Of a DNA stretch of 64,000 bases, positions 11,521 through 22,848 are shown in pieces. Every line of letters starts with the position of its first letter. Within the stretch, counting starts at the first letter, position 1. Location: positions 498,501 through 562,500 of the forward strand of contig OZ020521.1 in NCBI GenBank assembly GCA_963971425.1, in the 5' to 3' direction. The DNA comes from Bryoerythrophyllum caledonicum. Lineage: Eukaryota; Streptophyta; Bryopsida; Pottiales; Pottiaceae. The notes under the pieces were generated by a model. The model was not told the origin of the DNA and searched no databases. It saw only the letters and a list, made by a program, of their open reading frames with translations. The translations under genes were made by a program, and so were the position numbers.

Positions 11521-14349
11521 TTACGATTCGGACCTGGCAAGTGCTTCCAAGGAGGCCTTGATAATTGCTACTTGTCCCTTCGGAATTTTTGTAGTTGAAT
11601 CTTGCACATGACCTCCATCCCTCTTTGAAGACCTAGGTTTCCATGCTGTCAAGATTGAATCGGTACTCTCCCACGTTATGGCTATCCCCTTCTCAATTGT
11701 CCAGCGAAGGTTGCAATCTGTATCCCAATCTTTATAGAACTTCATAACATCCCGATCGTGCGATATAGGGCGGAAGAATTGGATACGCACGGTGTTTGGC
11801 ATATCCGGGTTAGAATTAGGATCTGAAACTGCTTGAGCAATCCAAAATGGGCGCTCGTCCCCATCACAAGGTCGCAATGCAACAAAATAGCCAGCAAAAA
11901 GATCATGACCAGCTCTAAAAGAAGGTGGACGTTCGCGTCTCTGGCCAACAAAATGCTCATCTTCACGGTACTCCTCGCGAACCTCACCCTCCGCTGAGAA
12001 CTCCTCTTCAATGGCATGGGCAATTCGCGTCGATGGCCAAAAGCCATCTTCCAATGATATTGGCATATCCATTGGAATTATCAATGCATCTCTAACATCG
12101 CGCCAATAATACGATAGCGGCTCAAAACGTGATCTGGCTTCAATAGACTCTCGAGATGATTGCTCCCAGTGATCGATGAATCCTGAAAGTCCCTTCACCA
12201 CCTCATGGAGATGTCGCATCATAGAAGGCTTCAATGCATCAGGTTCTCTGCGAGGCCATAAAGATCTTCCTTCAGAATCCTCCTTCCACAATTTGATGCC
12301 ACTACCTTCTCCTCTCTTAGGAAGCCAATCCTCATCATGACAAAGGATTTTATATTTCATTACCGGACAACCACTAGAGTCCACATAAAACTTGAACTGA
12401 TGAGCCTTCGTATGACCCTGCAAAGCTTCATCACCGTCCGCAATCATATCCCCAATGAACTTCTTAAAGTCAGGAACCTCTTGGATGAGATGCGGGATTG
12501 TGGGAACACTCTCATTTTTCATGAACGACCTCATGAGCAAAGGAATGGTTGGAAAACTGTTCTTTCTCAATGCCATACTCCAACGTCCAAATAATGCATC
12601 TATATCATCATGTGTATGACCAACTAGCATAAAATTAACATATACCTCGCGGAAAATGCGTTTTGCCACAAGAAGAGACCAAAAACAGAAAACAAATCTA
12701 TTTTTGTTATCACCAACAGCATTGTCCATTTGCACGTTCAATATTGGTGGCAAAGACCTCCCTGGAACTAGAATATCTGGAATCGGCCCTAATGGATCCA
12801 AACACATCTCCGCACCCCGTAATACCGCCGCATACAATGGATGAGAACTAGATTCAGGAAAGAGTTGTCGGGACGATGACTTCGGAGGCGCCTCCAGGTC
12901 ACTCAATAGTTTTGCAAATGACCCGACCGTGTAATTGGCATCATGGGAGTATAAATCAAGGCCGTAATGGGCGTAACGTTGGTCCACATGACCATGGGCA
13001 AGCATGCCTGTGATTGCAAGAGGCAACTTCATAAGCCCATCTAAGTGCTTTGTTTTATGTAAAAAAATTGGGGAGGCGGTCTTTGAGTGATCCATCTTAT
13101 CATGCATGATGGTAAGAACCTCCTGGGGCGACGACTTTGATCGAAATCGGTTCAGGTAGTACAAGTCCCGATGTGAGAAAGCAGAATCGATGTGAACCTG
13201 CATCTTCTTTTGCCATAGCAGTGATGCTTGTGTTCCAGGTTGAGTAAGCTTCTTCTGATCTTGGTATTTGTCACAAGTAGAACAACGGGCAAAGTTGTCT
13301 CCACCTTTCTTGGCATAGTACTCAGGGAAGCTCACTCGCCGAATCTTACTCAAGCTTGAGGTTGAGATTGGCGGCAATCCACAATCAGCGAGATGATCAT
13401 CAAGAAGCGGTATCTGATCCTTCCACTTAAAACTTGCTGGAAGAACCTTTGCCACAACCTTCTCCACAAATGGGAGAACACGAGACTTGTGAGGCATGTG
13501 GTCCGCATGTCTATCGAGAATGGCTCCAAGAGCGGCATTAGCCACAACCGTATGACCTCTAGGCTTGCGCAAATGGGTATTCCCGTGGTGTTGAGCGGCA
13601 TGACCAGCAGCAGCGTCCTTCGCATTCCGATAGAAAGTACTCGAACTTACACCCATGATTTTCATCCAGACATGGGCACAAACGTCCACACCCTCTAGGG
13701 TCACAACCTTCCTACCCGCAGCCTTTCTATGAAACTGTCTGTGAACGTCGAGTTTGATATGATTTCTGAACTGCACGATGGTCTCACTGTACAAGCGAGT
13801 CCGAAGGACTCTTATTTTATCTTTAGGATAGTGTTGAACACAGTTTTGACTGCAACAACAATTGCTCGCAACAACGTTAATGGAAACAGGGGTCATGAGG
13901 AATTCAACATTCCTGGACAGTGTTGGACTTGTATTCCTTGAGGAATTGTCGTACGAACAGGAGCTCCCACCTAGAGGTCTGTTACGCTCAACCAACCAGA
14001 CATTGTAAACGTCCCTAAGGCAATGATGGAAGAGACTCACACCGTTTAAGAAGACTTGTTGAATAGGCCAGGACTTAAACGAGTACCTCCATTCATCAGG
14101 AGCTTCCTCCAGAACAAAAGTACTCGACACCTGTTCTACAACATTCGAATCCCCAAGAGGACCATAGGAACCTAGAAGTGCACTGGACCGGACATTGCGA
14201 ACCAACCCCTCCGCAACGCGAACACCCGAACCATTATGAAGCGAAACAGTTATCCCGACCCAGAGACGGCGAGGAATAACATCAAACTCAGGAAGGTCTG
14301 GGTTCACGGGAGCGTCAACATGAACATCGTCGCCCTCCGAAGATGACAT
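11521..14349 (-). CDS. DUF7869-like putative transposase of element 1 (942 aa)
   Basis: A large intact frame. The N-terminal third has a Cys cluster (NCCCSQNC, about residues 163-170) and a 'VDVCAHVWMKIMGVSSSTFYR' block (about 221-241). A CxxC knuckle lies at 356-359. Candidate RNase H-fold motifs follow: DKMDHSKT (417-424), QMDNAVGDNKNR (540-551) and GHTHDDIDALFGRW (577-590). From memory these match the DUF7869 family of eukaryotic transposon-like proteins. The C terminus (about 811-905) has a beta-rich 'PFWIAQAV...VRIQFFRP...ILTAWKP' segment, possibly a BAH/Tudor-like chromatin module. I chose the ATG at 14349, not the one at 14427, because a good 3' splice site (ttggaatgcag) sits one base before it and the length then matches the 937-aa homologue at 55568-58381. 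The gene presumably cuts and rejoins the element's ends. The acidic triad is an inference. Confidence 0.85.
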   Translation of the reverse strand: MSSSEGDDVHVDAPVNPDLPEFDVIPRRLWVGITVSLHNGSGVRVAEGLVRNVRSSALLGSYGPLGDSNVVEQVSSTFVLEEAPDEWRYSFKSWPIQQVFLNGVSLFHHCLRDVYNVWLVERNRPLGGSSCSYDNSSRNTSPTLSRNVEFLMTPVSINVVASNCCCSQNCVQHYPKDKIRVLRTRLYSETIVQFRNHIKLDVHRQFHRKAAGRKVVTLEGVDVCAHVWMKIMGVSSSTFYRNAKDAAAGHAAQHHGNTHLRKPRGHTVVANAALGAILDRHADHMPHKSRVLPFVEKVVAKVLPASFKWKDQIPLLDDHLADCGLPPISTSSLSKIRRVSFPEYYAKKGGDNFARCSTCDKYQDQKKLTQPGTQASLLWQKKMQVHIDSAFSHRDLYYLNRFRSKSSPQEVLTIMHDKMDHSKTASPIFLHKTKHLDGLMKLPLAITGMLAHGHVDQRYAHYGLDLYSHDANYTVGSFAKLLSDLEAPPKSSSRQLFPESSSHPLYAAVLRGAEMCLDPLGPIPDILVPGRSLPPILNVQMDNAVGDNKNRFVFCFWSLLVAKRIFREVYVNFMLVGHTHDDIDALFGRWSMALRKNSFPTIPLLMRSFMKNESVPTIPHLIQEVPDFKKFIGDMIADGDEALQGHTKAHQFKFYVDSSGCPVMKYKILCHDEDWLPKRGEGSGIKLWKEDSEGRSLWPRREPDALKPSMMRHLHEVVKGLSGFIDHWEQSSRESIEARSRFEPLSYYWRDVRDALIIPMDMPISLEDGFWPSTRIAHAIEEEFSAEGEVREEYREDEHFVGQRRERPPSFRAGHDLFAGYFVALRPCDGDERPFWIAQAVSDPNSNPDMPNTVRIQFFRPISHDRDVMKFYKDWDTDCNLRWTIEKGIAITWESTDSILTAWKPRSSKRDGGHVQDSTTKIPKGQVAIIKASLEALARSES

Positions 14350-14860
14350 CCTGCATTCCAATGAGATAAATATTAAATAACCCTGACAAATAAGATTGGG
14401 TAAATATCTTGTAGGAATAGACATCAATGAAAAAGCATAGGAAGAGGGTAATTAATCTCGAATCGAGGTAAGGTCTGGCGCTTAAAAATAACTATGATTC
14501 AAGTGAGTTGACATTGAAAACCAGGCAAATTTAGCTTGACTCGAGGTAAACTCATGCGGTATTTTATGACAAGTATAAAATTTCATGCGACTAGTTTTAA
14601 TCCGAATATGAAATTATCTCACCCTAGTCAGTGACAATTAAGCCCGACCCAACCTAAATTAATGACTATTAGACTCATTGTCATTTTATCTCGAGTCGAG
14701 GTAAACAGAAATAGAAAATAAGGTATGATAGTTTAGATCGAGTCGAGCTAAACTGCCTTACCTTCTTTCCAATGACTGTTTACCTCGACTCGAGCTAAAC
14801 TGTCCCTGGAAAGAAGGTAGGACAGTTTAGCTCGATTCGAGCTTAACTGTCCTTCCGTGA
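14350..14860. promoter_or_regulatory. Palindrome cluster upstream of the element 1 transposase
   Basis: Six CTCGASTCGAG-type sites: about 14455-14470 (degenerate), 14533-14551, 14685-14705, 14730-14755, 14778-14802 and 14822-14850. The last three are 45-50 bp apart, with arms reading TTTA(G/C)CTCGA/TCGAGCTAAA. The cluster lies in the 5' leader/intron and proximal promoter of the minus-strand transposase gene, consistent with autoregulation or protein loading. The sequence shows the sites; the function is inferred. Confidence 0.7.
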
Positions 14861-15299
14861 TTCTCGGCGTCTTTTTAGGGATTCATATGGTAAAACTCTT
14901 CAGCCTGAGAATCTGACTCTCTGTGTACTACAACCCAAATCTTTCTGTCAGCCGTCAAGAAACTCGCAGTGATGCTTCAAAATCACAGTAGCAACTGGAA
15001 CCACAGCAATAACCCTACACACTTTCTCATCCTAATTCCTAGAGACTGTGCACGGAGAATGCAAGAAGTATACATTATGTAACTTATGAAGAAGACAACT
15101 GGTGCTTTGTTGCCTCGCGCAAGCACCCTGCTTAACCGTGCGCAACCTATAGATGTTACCCTCCTCAACCTCCGACAGTTGTTGTACCTCCAAGCCTCTC
15201 CACAACAACCTTGCACAGCAACCAAAGTGAGAAGGAAAGAAATGAAGAAAGTTTTCGAGGATCGGCGAGGTCACTCATGGACACACGACCGTTTCAAAA

Positions 15300-15385
15300 T
15301 TGGCGGGAGGAAACTTCAGAATTGGCGGGGGGACTTTTCCACAGCCCCTTAAAAAGTGCAAATTCAAAATCTTAGCGGGAAATTG
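15300..15385 (-). promoter_or_regulatory. E2F-like sites upstream of the element 1 transposase
   Basis: GCGGGAAA at 15375-15382 (TTTCCCGC read on the transposase strand) is an exact E2F consensus. Two related TTGGCGGG words lie at about 15299-15306 and 15322-15329. They are about 1 kb upstream of the chosen ATG. The homologous gene in element 2 has TTTCCCGC twice at a similar distance and in the same orientation, which supports a real promoter. Confidence 0.55.
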
Positions 15386-15463
15386 AATCAACTATGTCCT
15401 GGCTGTCTAAAATAAGGAAGAGTACATACCTCGAATCTTTATATACAAGGTTTTAGGGTAACG

Positions 15464-15565
15464 CTCAGGGTTTGGGTTAGGGTTAGGTTTAGGGTTTAGG
15501 ATTAGGGTTTTTAGGGTTTAGGGTTTTGGGTTTAGGGTTTGGTATTTAGGTTCAGGTTTAGGATC
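15464..15565 (+). repeat. Degenerate plant telomere-like repeat (TTTAGGG)n
   Basis: About 100 bp of irregular GGTTTAGGGTTTAGG units, read TTTAGGG on this strand. It lies between the E2F-like sites and the A/T-rich middle of element 1. Teloboxes (AAACCCTA) near E2F sites are typical of plant S-phase promoters, so this may be promoter sequence. It is not a chromosome end. Confidence 0.75.
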
Positions 15566-17224
15566 CTTTGTTTAGGTGTTATCTTCTGATGTCATTTCAT
15601 TTCAATATAATAATACTTTGAAGATTCAAGATATTTGCCAATTCAACTAAGGTATAGGGAAATGTAGAGAAGATATTGAGATGATTAGAAATAAATTGTA
15701 TTACAATCCAAGTAGGACTTATCTATTATGTTGAAATCAAAGACCTTAACAAACGAGTAGCATTCACCCAAAAAAAAAACATGTTATATGTGAATGTGTA
15801 TTTTTAGCAAAAAAGTATGTATTCAAACATGCTTTGGACATCATTTCTTTGGGGTTTTGAAAATGTGCATCATCTTACTATTTTGTCATCAATTTAGAAT
15901 GTGCATCCTTTGGCAAGAATCCCAAGTGTCCCCATGGTCTGAATTTCAAATTGAAATTGGTTATTATCCACTTAGAGGTACTCAAAGACTTGAAATGTGC
16001 ACAAACTAATATTTGGATTAAAATATCTTATATTTGAGTTCACATTGTATTATCATGAGTTTAGGGTGTGGCAATCTAAGCATGACATGAAAGATGGAAG
16101 AATTCTTGACCATACACAATTTATTTCATGTTTTGACGTGAAATTAAAGACTTTGTCATTTGTAACACATAGAGAGTGGAACAATATTAAAAGATTTAAA
16201 CAAGAAACGGAGAGACCTCCTCATGACAAAAAAAGGATAATCAAAATATAAAATATATCTAATACAAAGTGTATCACTTAGTGCATCAGACATAATTTAA
16301 TGTTCGTAATGTAAGTAATTTTGAATTTATTTGTACATGCAAAAAAGGAATAATTAGTTTTTGAGCACGTTCTAGTGGTCGCAAATTATATTTGAAATTC
16401 TCAAAATTTTGTAGAAGGATGATAAAAGTCATGAGGCATAATTATTAGTAATTTATTTTCTCAATGAACGTCTTCAATAAAAGTTATGCGAGCCAAAAGA
16501 GAAACTTCTCGATTGCCGGCACGTCGAGCAACCAAAAAAACGTTTTGCTATGACACAGTATGGAATGAGATATTTTCAATACATAGAAGTAATATTAGAA
16601 CGAATGATATTGTGGAAAAACATGTTATTTTTCTAGTGAAAAACAAGACTACATCCCAATTCATACATTTTCACACATTGTCACATATTATTGATTTAGG
16701 GTACCAAGAATACTTAGACTTCATATCCACTGAAGACTATGGGATCGTCATATTTTTTTGCTTTTTAATATTACTATTGGAGATTTAGGTCCACATATTT
16801 TGAAAATCCTTTTAAAATTCAAAAGATTACTATTTCACTTGTGAAATACTTAATCATAAAGAGAAGTACGGAGTTCAAAATGATTGTTTGAAGAAGTGGA
16901 AATACACATTGCACATACATCAGCTCAGTTTTTAGCAGAGGTGTGCACCATCACTACGTGCAATGAACTAAAAGGAAGGTGTGCACACACTTTAGCTCCA
17001 CTGGTGCTAACGTGTGCCTCATCACTAGGTGTAGTGAACTAAAAAGAAAATATGCACAGTTTAGCTCTACTAGCGTTAAATTGTGCACCATCACTAAATG
17101 GAGTAGATTAGAAAGCAAAAATGCACTATGTAGCTCCAGTATACAGAAGCTGGCTTCTAGAGAAGTGGAAACTAAGTAGGAATCCATACAGTAATTGTAA
17201 AATGTACAATAAGTGTAGTGACAA
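15566..17224. other. A/T-rich noncoding segment of element 1
   Basis: No gene is supported. The short open frames (60-100 codons) have A/T-driven composition and no recognisable domain. Degenerate TTTAGCTC...GAGCTAAA words occur at 16985-17015 and 17050-17080. Confidence 0.5.
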
Positions 17225-19380
17225 AACTATACATCACCCAATGTCAACTACCACTCTAAATGTCAATCCTAGTAAATAGTGGAACATAAAGTTTTTTACT
17301 TGTGGACAATTAGTTTAGGAAACCTTAATCATGGTTTGATTACATCTTGAGCATCATAGTAAAGAAGGGTTGAGTGCATGTAGAAAAGCAAGAATTTGCA
17401 AGAAAGAGCTTGGGAATAATCGGACGTAGGTATGGAGCAAACGAAAAATATCAAAAATTGGACAAAGTAGAATGTAAAATATGGAGGGAAAATGAAACAA
17501 CAAGTAGAAGATTGGAAATATAAGAACATTCTTCCGGAAACAAAAATGAGTAAAGAAAGGAATATTCGAAAAGGAAAAAACTTAAACATACAGTAAATAT
17601 AGAAATACAAGTAAAATACTCATTAGATATCCATCACATATTATGCATTCAATGTGCATTACATATTCAGTAAATATTCATTAAATACTTATTGAATATT
17701 CAAATACACATTAATTTTACATTAGAAATTTATGCACTATTCATTAACTAATCATTAAGAGTGCATTAAATACTCTATAAATAATCATTAAATATACAAA
17801 TATTAATTAAACTATCATAAAATATACTTTCAAAACTTCAAACATTCATTAAGTAAAATTTAAATATTCTTTAATTGTACATAAAAGTTACAGATATACA
17901 AATATACATGAATCATACTACTAAAATCATAATCCGCGCTGTGAACCACACAACGATCAATCGGGCAGTCAACCGTGTAGTGAACTATAGGAATGGTACA
18001 GACAACCGCGCAGTTAATTGCGCAAACAACCGCGCAGTTAATTGCGTAGGCAACCGCGTAGTGAATCATGTTACCTTTCTTTTTAATATAGTTTGTAATA
18101 TAAAAACTACATTAAAATGGTTGGATGATTGCGTTGCAAAGCATTTGCTTGAGTTTTTGGGTGTGAAAAATTTGCATTTGCGTATTGCAATTTGTGCTCT
18201 TGATTACAAATTTGACGTTAAAAATATTTTTTGAGTTAAGTGCTTACTAAAAGATTGAATTGTAAATTATGAATTGTAAACTTGGAGTGAAAAAGTTGTG
18301 AAGTTGGAGTTGTGATCTTGGAGGTTGGCATACAAAGTTGGAGTTGCAAAATTGCATATTCGAGTTGTGGAGATTGAAATTACAAGTTTGAGGTGAGATT
18401 GCAAGTTTTGAGATTGTAATTGCAAATTGAGATTGTGGGTGTGTGAAATTGAGATTGTAATTGCAAGTTGAGTTTGTGGGCGTGTGAAATTTACATTTGA
18501 GTGTTGCAATTTGTGCTGATCCAAAATGAATTTGAAACTCTTGATAACAAATTTGACGTTCATAACATTTTTGAAATTCCATGTTAATATGCAAAAAATC
18601 TAAAACCTAATTAATTTTTTTCTATTCTATTCTATTACATAATTAAAATTCATGCATAGGTTTCAAAGACATTTATATTTAAGTAGATTGTTGTTTCCTT
18701 TCTTTTTTAATATTTTGTGATATAAAAACTACATTAAAATGGTTGAACTAGTGCATTGCAAAGCAAGCGCCAACTGCTATTATTATTATTATTGTTATAC
18801 TACTTAAATCATAATCTACGCAATGAACCACACAACAATCAACCACGCAGTCAACCGTGCAGTGATCTACAGAAACAATGTAGTCAATTGCGCAGTTAAT
18901 TGCAGTCAACCGTGCAATGAATCATGTTTCCTTTTTTATTTGTAGTTTGTAATATAAAAACTACACTGAAATGGTTGGACTAATGCGTTGCAAAGCAAGC
19001 GCCAATTTGCTAGTTATCCTATAAAAAATCATTTCAAAGTCATTAGTTATTGGCTAATTATATGATTACACATTAAATATTCATTAGATAATTTTAAAAA
19101 ATATTTTAAAAATGCAAGAGATGGGAATGAGAATAGTTGTGGATAAGACGATAAGAAATTGAGGTTGAAGATGAGACAAAGAATAAATGCATGGCGACCG
19201 GTAGTCAAAACATATTGAGCTTATACAATTTATCAAGTATCAAAATTGTGTGCTAGGGAAGAGTTTTGATAGAGGGCTATTACAAAATGAATTGTAGTAG
19301 GTGAACAAATGAGGGATAATATTCATGACAATGGTGGCTAAAACTAGTTTCCAACTTGTTGACAAATAGTGTACTAGAAA
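17225..19380 (+). repeat. A/T-rich block shared with element 2, opposite relative orientation
   Basis: Several landmarks here recur in the same order and on the same strand at 48395-50140. These are 'gtcaactac...aaatgtcaa' with 'ttttttact'; 'gagtgcatgtaga'; long ATTCATTAAATA tracts; 'aataaatgcatggcg'; and 'gataatatt...atgacaat' with 'aacttgtt'. Because the two giant elements face opposite ways, the block is inverted relative to the element genes. It is probably a separate nonautonomous repeat. Inside it, 'aaccgcgcagttaattgcg' type repeats occur at 17.93-18.06 and 18.82-18.92 kb. Confidence 0.6.
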
Positions 19381-19820
19381 AAGAGAATCTCCACCAGGGC
19401 CGAGGGACTGGGATGCAAGAATAAACACGGTAAAGCCCACTCCGTGAGGCGTAGGCCTGTGTCTCGGCCCACTGGAGTGGCGGCGACGGTTCTTCTAAAC
19501 AATAAATTTACAAATAGTACAGGGAGACCAAAGTTCCCCGGGAGCATGTGTTCAATCATGTAATTACACGAGGGAATTAAAGAAAATCAATAAACACCCC
19601 AAAAAAAATTAGCCTACTATGGCGTTAGTGTTGGGTGCTGGCGTTCCCTCATAGTGGCCAATTCGGGGACGGTGCATGGGGAAAAGGGTAACCCCCCTCC
19701 CTTCATCTCAAACTTGGGCACCTTCCCGCTGGCGTGGAAAATTCTCCGTCAGGGGTGGAGATGCTGTAACTACTGGATTTGTACCGTTAGAGTAAAAACA
19801 AAATAAGGTGAAAAGTAAAG
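19381..19820. other. GC-richer unidentified insert in element 1
   Basis: A segment of markedly higher GC than its neighbours ('ggcccactggagtggcggcg', 'ggcgttccctcatagtggcc', 'ttcccgctggcgtgg'). It has no long frame and no recognised family, and might be a fragment of another retroposon. Nothing more can be said from sequence alone. Confidence 0.35.
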
Positions 19821-20540
19821 AAAAAATTCACACTTTAGCTCTATTAGAGCTAAAGTGTGCACCATCACTAAGTGTAGGGAATTAAAAAGGAAGTATGCAC
19901 ACTTTAGCTCCAATAGAGCTAAAGTGTGCACTGACGTTTATTTTATAATTATACAATTGCAAGATGTGGTCTTAACATACTTATTGTCTGTTCGATTTTC
20001 ATAGTAAATAATATCAAACTCATAAAAAATCAAAACGTGAATTGAAAGTAATAGAATTTTAAAATCGTAGCTTTAGAACTTTCTTAAGTGTACTTCACCT
20101 AATAATTGGTGTAGGAGGAACTTATATACATCGATGGTAATGAATTTACTCCTTGTGTAATGCAGAAATTGAAATCGAGTCAAGTGAAAGCAAGCTGATC
20201 CACTAAAACCATGAAAGAAAACTAAACACTAAAATCCTGTTTCTAACACTAATATATAATCGTTCACTTCCGTCCAATCCAAGTTTGTGTATTATTGAGA
20301 AAATTCCAATTTAGAAGTTTTAATTGAGATCATACGAATGAAATTGGAAATAATCACTTTTCTTTTGCTACCTGTTCGTTGCCCCAGAATATGCAAAATT
20401 GTAGTGTTAATGGCCTAGAAAAAATGTGTAGGAAATTTACGAGTACAGAAATACTACACGCGCGTAATATCTTGAACTTGTTCTAGAAAGATTAAATTGG
20501 CTTCTTCAAACTCCGGGTATCAATAATAAAGTGGAATGAA
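19821..20540. other. Noncoding, with two TTTAGCTC/GAGCTAAA sites
   Basis: Sites at about 19830-19862 and 19893-19930 read 'actttagctc(t/c)(a/t)nnagagctaaagtgtgca'. They share the arms of the element's palindromes but lack the CGASTCG core. No gene is seen in the rest. Confidence 0.45.
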
Positions 20541-21672
20541 TTGTGGTGCAACCATACGTAATACCCGAGGGTCTCACCCGAATATCACGAAGGGTATCCC
20601 GAGGGTATCTCGGGAGCACCAGACGGCCACAGGGTTTCGACCCTCACGGCTTTAGGTGCCCCCGAAAGTACCCCACGACAACGTGGCGCTCGCTTTTCCT
20701 CTTCCCTTTTCGTTGCTGTCCAGGTTTTGTGTGTGTGTTTGCGTTCTTGTTTTGTGCGTTTATGCGTTGGTTCGTCGTTGCAAGTTTGCAGTTTGTGTTT
20801 GTTTCGTTATCTACAGGGTTTGTTAAGTTTGTGTATACTGTAGCGCTGAGTTTAGGCTTTCTTGCGCAGTTTACTGGAGGTTAGGTTTTCCTGCGGATAG
20901 GGTTTGTAGGACGTGCATTTTTTTCTTGTGTGAGTTTGTGTATACTGTAGCGCTAGAGTTTAGGGCTGTTTGTGTGAGATTGTTTGAGTTTCAGTGAGTT
21001 TGTGAGAGTTTGTGTGAGTTTGTGTGAGTTCGTGTGACTTTCTGTGAGTTTCTAAGAGTTTCTGTGAGTTTTTGTGAGTTCCTGTGAGTGTGTGTGAGTT
21101 TCTGGGAGCACGTAGAGTCTGAAACGGCCCTGCGCGGAGGATTGACGTGAACAAGGAACACGACTTGCAGCTATTTCAGTCGAATTTCTCAGTTTTAAAG
21201 GTGAGTGCACTCATTCAGTCTTGCATTTCTTTCAATATTTGTATAGTTTTGCTTTAGATATGATGTATTGAAACATTATGATAGCATTGCTTTTGATGTA
21301 TGTGTGAGAAAATAGATGAGATTGTGTATTCAATGTGCTCGTTTGAGATGTGGTCGTTTGAATGTGGTGGTTTGTGGTGGTTTGTGGTTATTCGTCGTGG
21401 TTTGTGCTAGTTTAAATGTGCTGGTTTGTGCTAGTTTAGATGTGCACATTGAAGTCATTGTTGTGGTTTCAATTGCTAAATTCAATGTGCTGAATTCAAT
21501 GTGTTAATTTCATTGTACTCATTTCAAAGTGCTGATTTCATTGTGAATGATTTCAATGTCTTGGTTTCCATGTGCTACTGTGATTGATTTTGTGTGTGTG
21601 TGTGGGTTTGTTATTGTTGTTGCAGGATGTCAAGTTCCAGCAGAATTTGTCTGGGAATAAGATTCATAATCA
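20541..21672 (+). promoter_or_regulatory. Promoter and 5' leader of the element 1 large gene
   Basis: A GC-richer stretch with 'cccgagggt' repeats (20570-20640) is followed by a T/G-rich leader made of TGTGAGTTT words (20970-21110). A good 5' splice site (aaag|gtgagtgc, about 21199) and 3' splice site (ttgttgttgcag|gatg, about 21627) suggest a leader intron before the short first coding exon. The corresponding region of element 2 (47.7-48.0 kb) is likewise rich in TGTGTG/TGAG words when read in the gene's direction. Confidence 0.5.
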
Positions 21673-21840
21673 ATGGCTGAAAGGTAAAATCCATGCTCTC
21701 ACCCAGGAGCCCTAAACCCTACGCCTTCAATGTCATAGAACAAAAAAAGAATCTGCACAAACTGCAATAAATAAGCTCTTCAATGAACACAGTTTAGCTC
21801 GAGTTGAGCTAAAGTGGAATATCGATATTGCTCTAATGTC

Positions 21841-22112
21841 CACACTTTAGCTCGACTCGAGCTAAAGTGGGCCTCCACTGTGCACTATTGTCGACACTAT
21901 AGCTCGAGTCAGCCTAAAGTAGGCTTCCACTGTGCACATTTGGCCACACTTTAGCTCGAGTCGAGCTAAAGTGCGCTCTCCAGCATGCTCTTTTGGCTGC
22001 ACTTTAACTCGACTCGAGGTAAAGTGTGACCAGCAAAGCACGCTGGAGAGCGCATTTTAGCTCAACTCGAGCTAAAGTGTGGACAATAGTGCACAGTGGA
22101 GGCCCACTTACA
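21841..22112. repeat. Long inverted repeat built of nested palindromes
   Basis: The sequence 'gggcctccactgtgcacta' with its preceding palindrome (21841-21893) returns as the reverse complement 'tagtgcacagtggaggccc' at 22087-22107. The inner words 'gcgctctccagc' and 'gctggagagcgc' also pair (about 21974 and 22042). The whole 270-bp block can fold as a large imperfect cruciform centred near 21.98-22.0 kb. Confidence 0.7.
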
Positions 22113-22365
22113 CTCGAGTCGAGCTTTAATGTACGACTAAATACGTCTTTAGTTGCGCCAAAGCCGGCTCCAGCGGAAGAAATAAAAAACAATTCTTGAA
22201 AACTCTCGGTCGAAAATGTCATGCTGGCTTCCAGTAAAGCCAGCACACTTTACCTCGAATCGAGCTAAAGTGTAAGACAATAAACATAAACAACAACTCA
22301 AACACAACAACATTCGGACTCTAAACATTCCAGAAATAAAGTATACCAATGATAATTATGACTTA

Positions 22366-22525
22366 ACTCATGTCAACTTCTCGTTCACCTTTCACAAGTG
22401 GGCAAGAGCTTCAGACCCGCTCCAACCACTTAAGAACCTCGATGAGTGAGGTTCGTGAGTGATTAGAGCGGAACTGAAGCTCTTCCACAGTTCTGAAAAT
22501 TGAACGAGAAGTAGCCATGAATTGA
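22366..22525. repeat. Foldback unit copy 1
   Basis: Begins 'aactcatgtcaacttctcg' and ends 'tgaacgagaagtagccatga', imperfectly self-complementary. Inner arms 'cgctccaaccactta' and 'gattagagcgga' pair as well. A second copy lies at 22686-22848. Confidence 0.65.
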
Positions 22526-22685
22526 ATTAAAAAGTCTAGGAAAGTCGTTTGAATGATCAATGTTAGTGTCAGAACTAATCAGCTATGCATTCTACGTATA
22601 AGCACTTTAGCTCGAGTCGAGCTAAAGATGCAGCTATCGCATGATTACAACATTGTTAGAGCCGTGTAATTGCAGTCTAGTTTTT

Positions 22686-22848
22686 CAACTCATGTCTACT
22701 TTTCGTTCACCTCTCATAAATCGTGCATGAGCTTCAGTCCCGCTCCAACCACTTGAGAACCTCTAAGAGTGAGGTTCGTGAGTGATTGGATCGGTTCATA
22801 AGTTTTTCCACGATTTTGGGAGTTGAACGAGAAGTTGACATGAGTTGA
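22686..22848. repeat. Foldback unit copy 2
   Basis: Begins 'caactcatgtctacttttcg' and ends 'gaacgagaagttgacatgag', with stem arms of 20-plus bp. It is homologous to 22366-22525. Possibly a small hairpin-type transposon or a transcribed hairpin in the intron. Confidence 0.65.

Noticed and set aside
14350-14427. Upstream ATG giving a 968-aa transposase
   Set aside because: The extra 26 residues lie across a good splice acceptor (ttggaatgcag). The shorter start matches the homologue's length and its acceptor-adjacent ATG.
15464-15565. Chromosome end
   Set aside because: Only about 100 bp of irregular telomere-like units inside a transposon, with sequence continuing on both sides.
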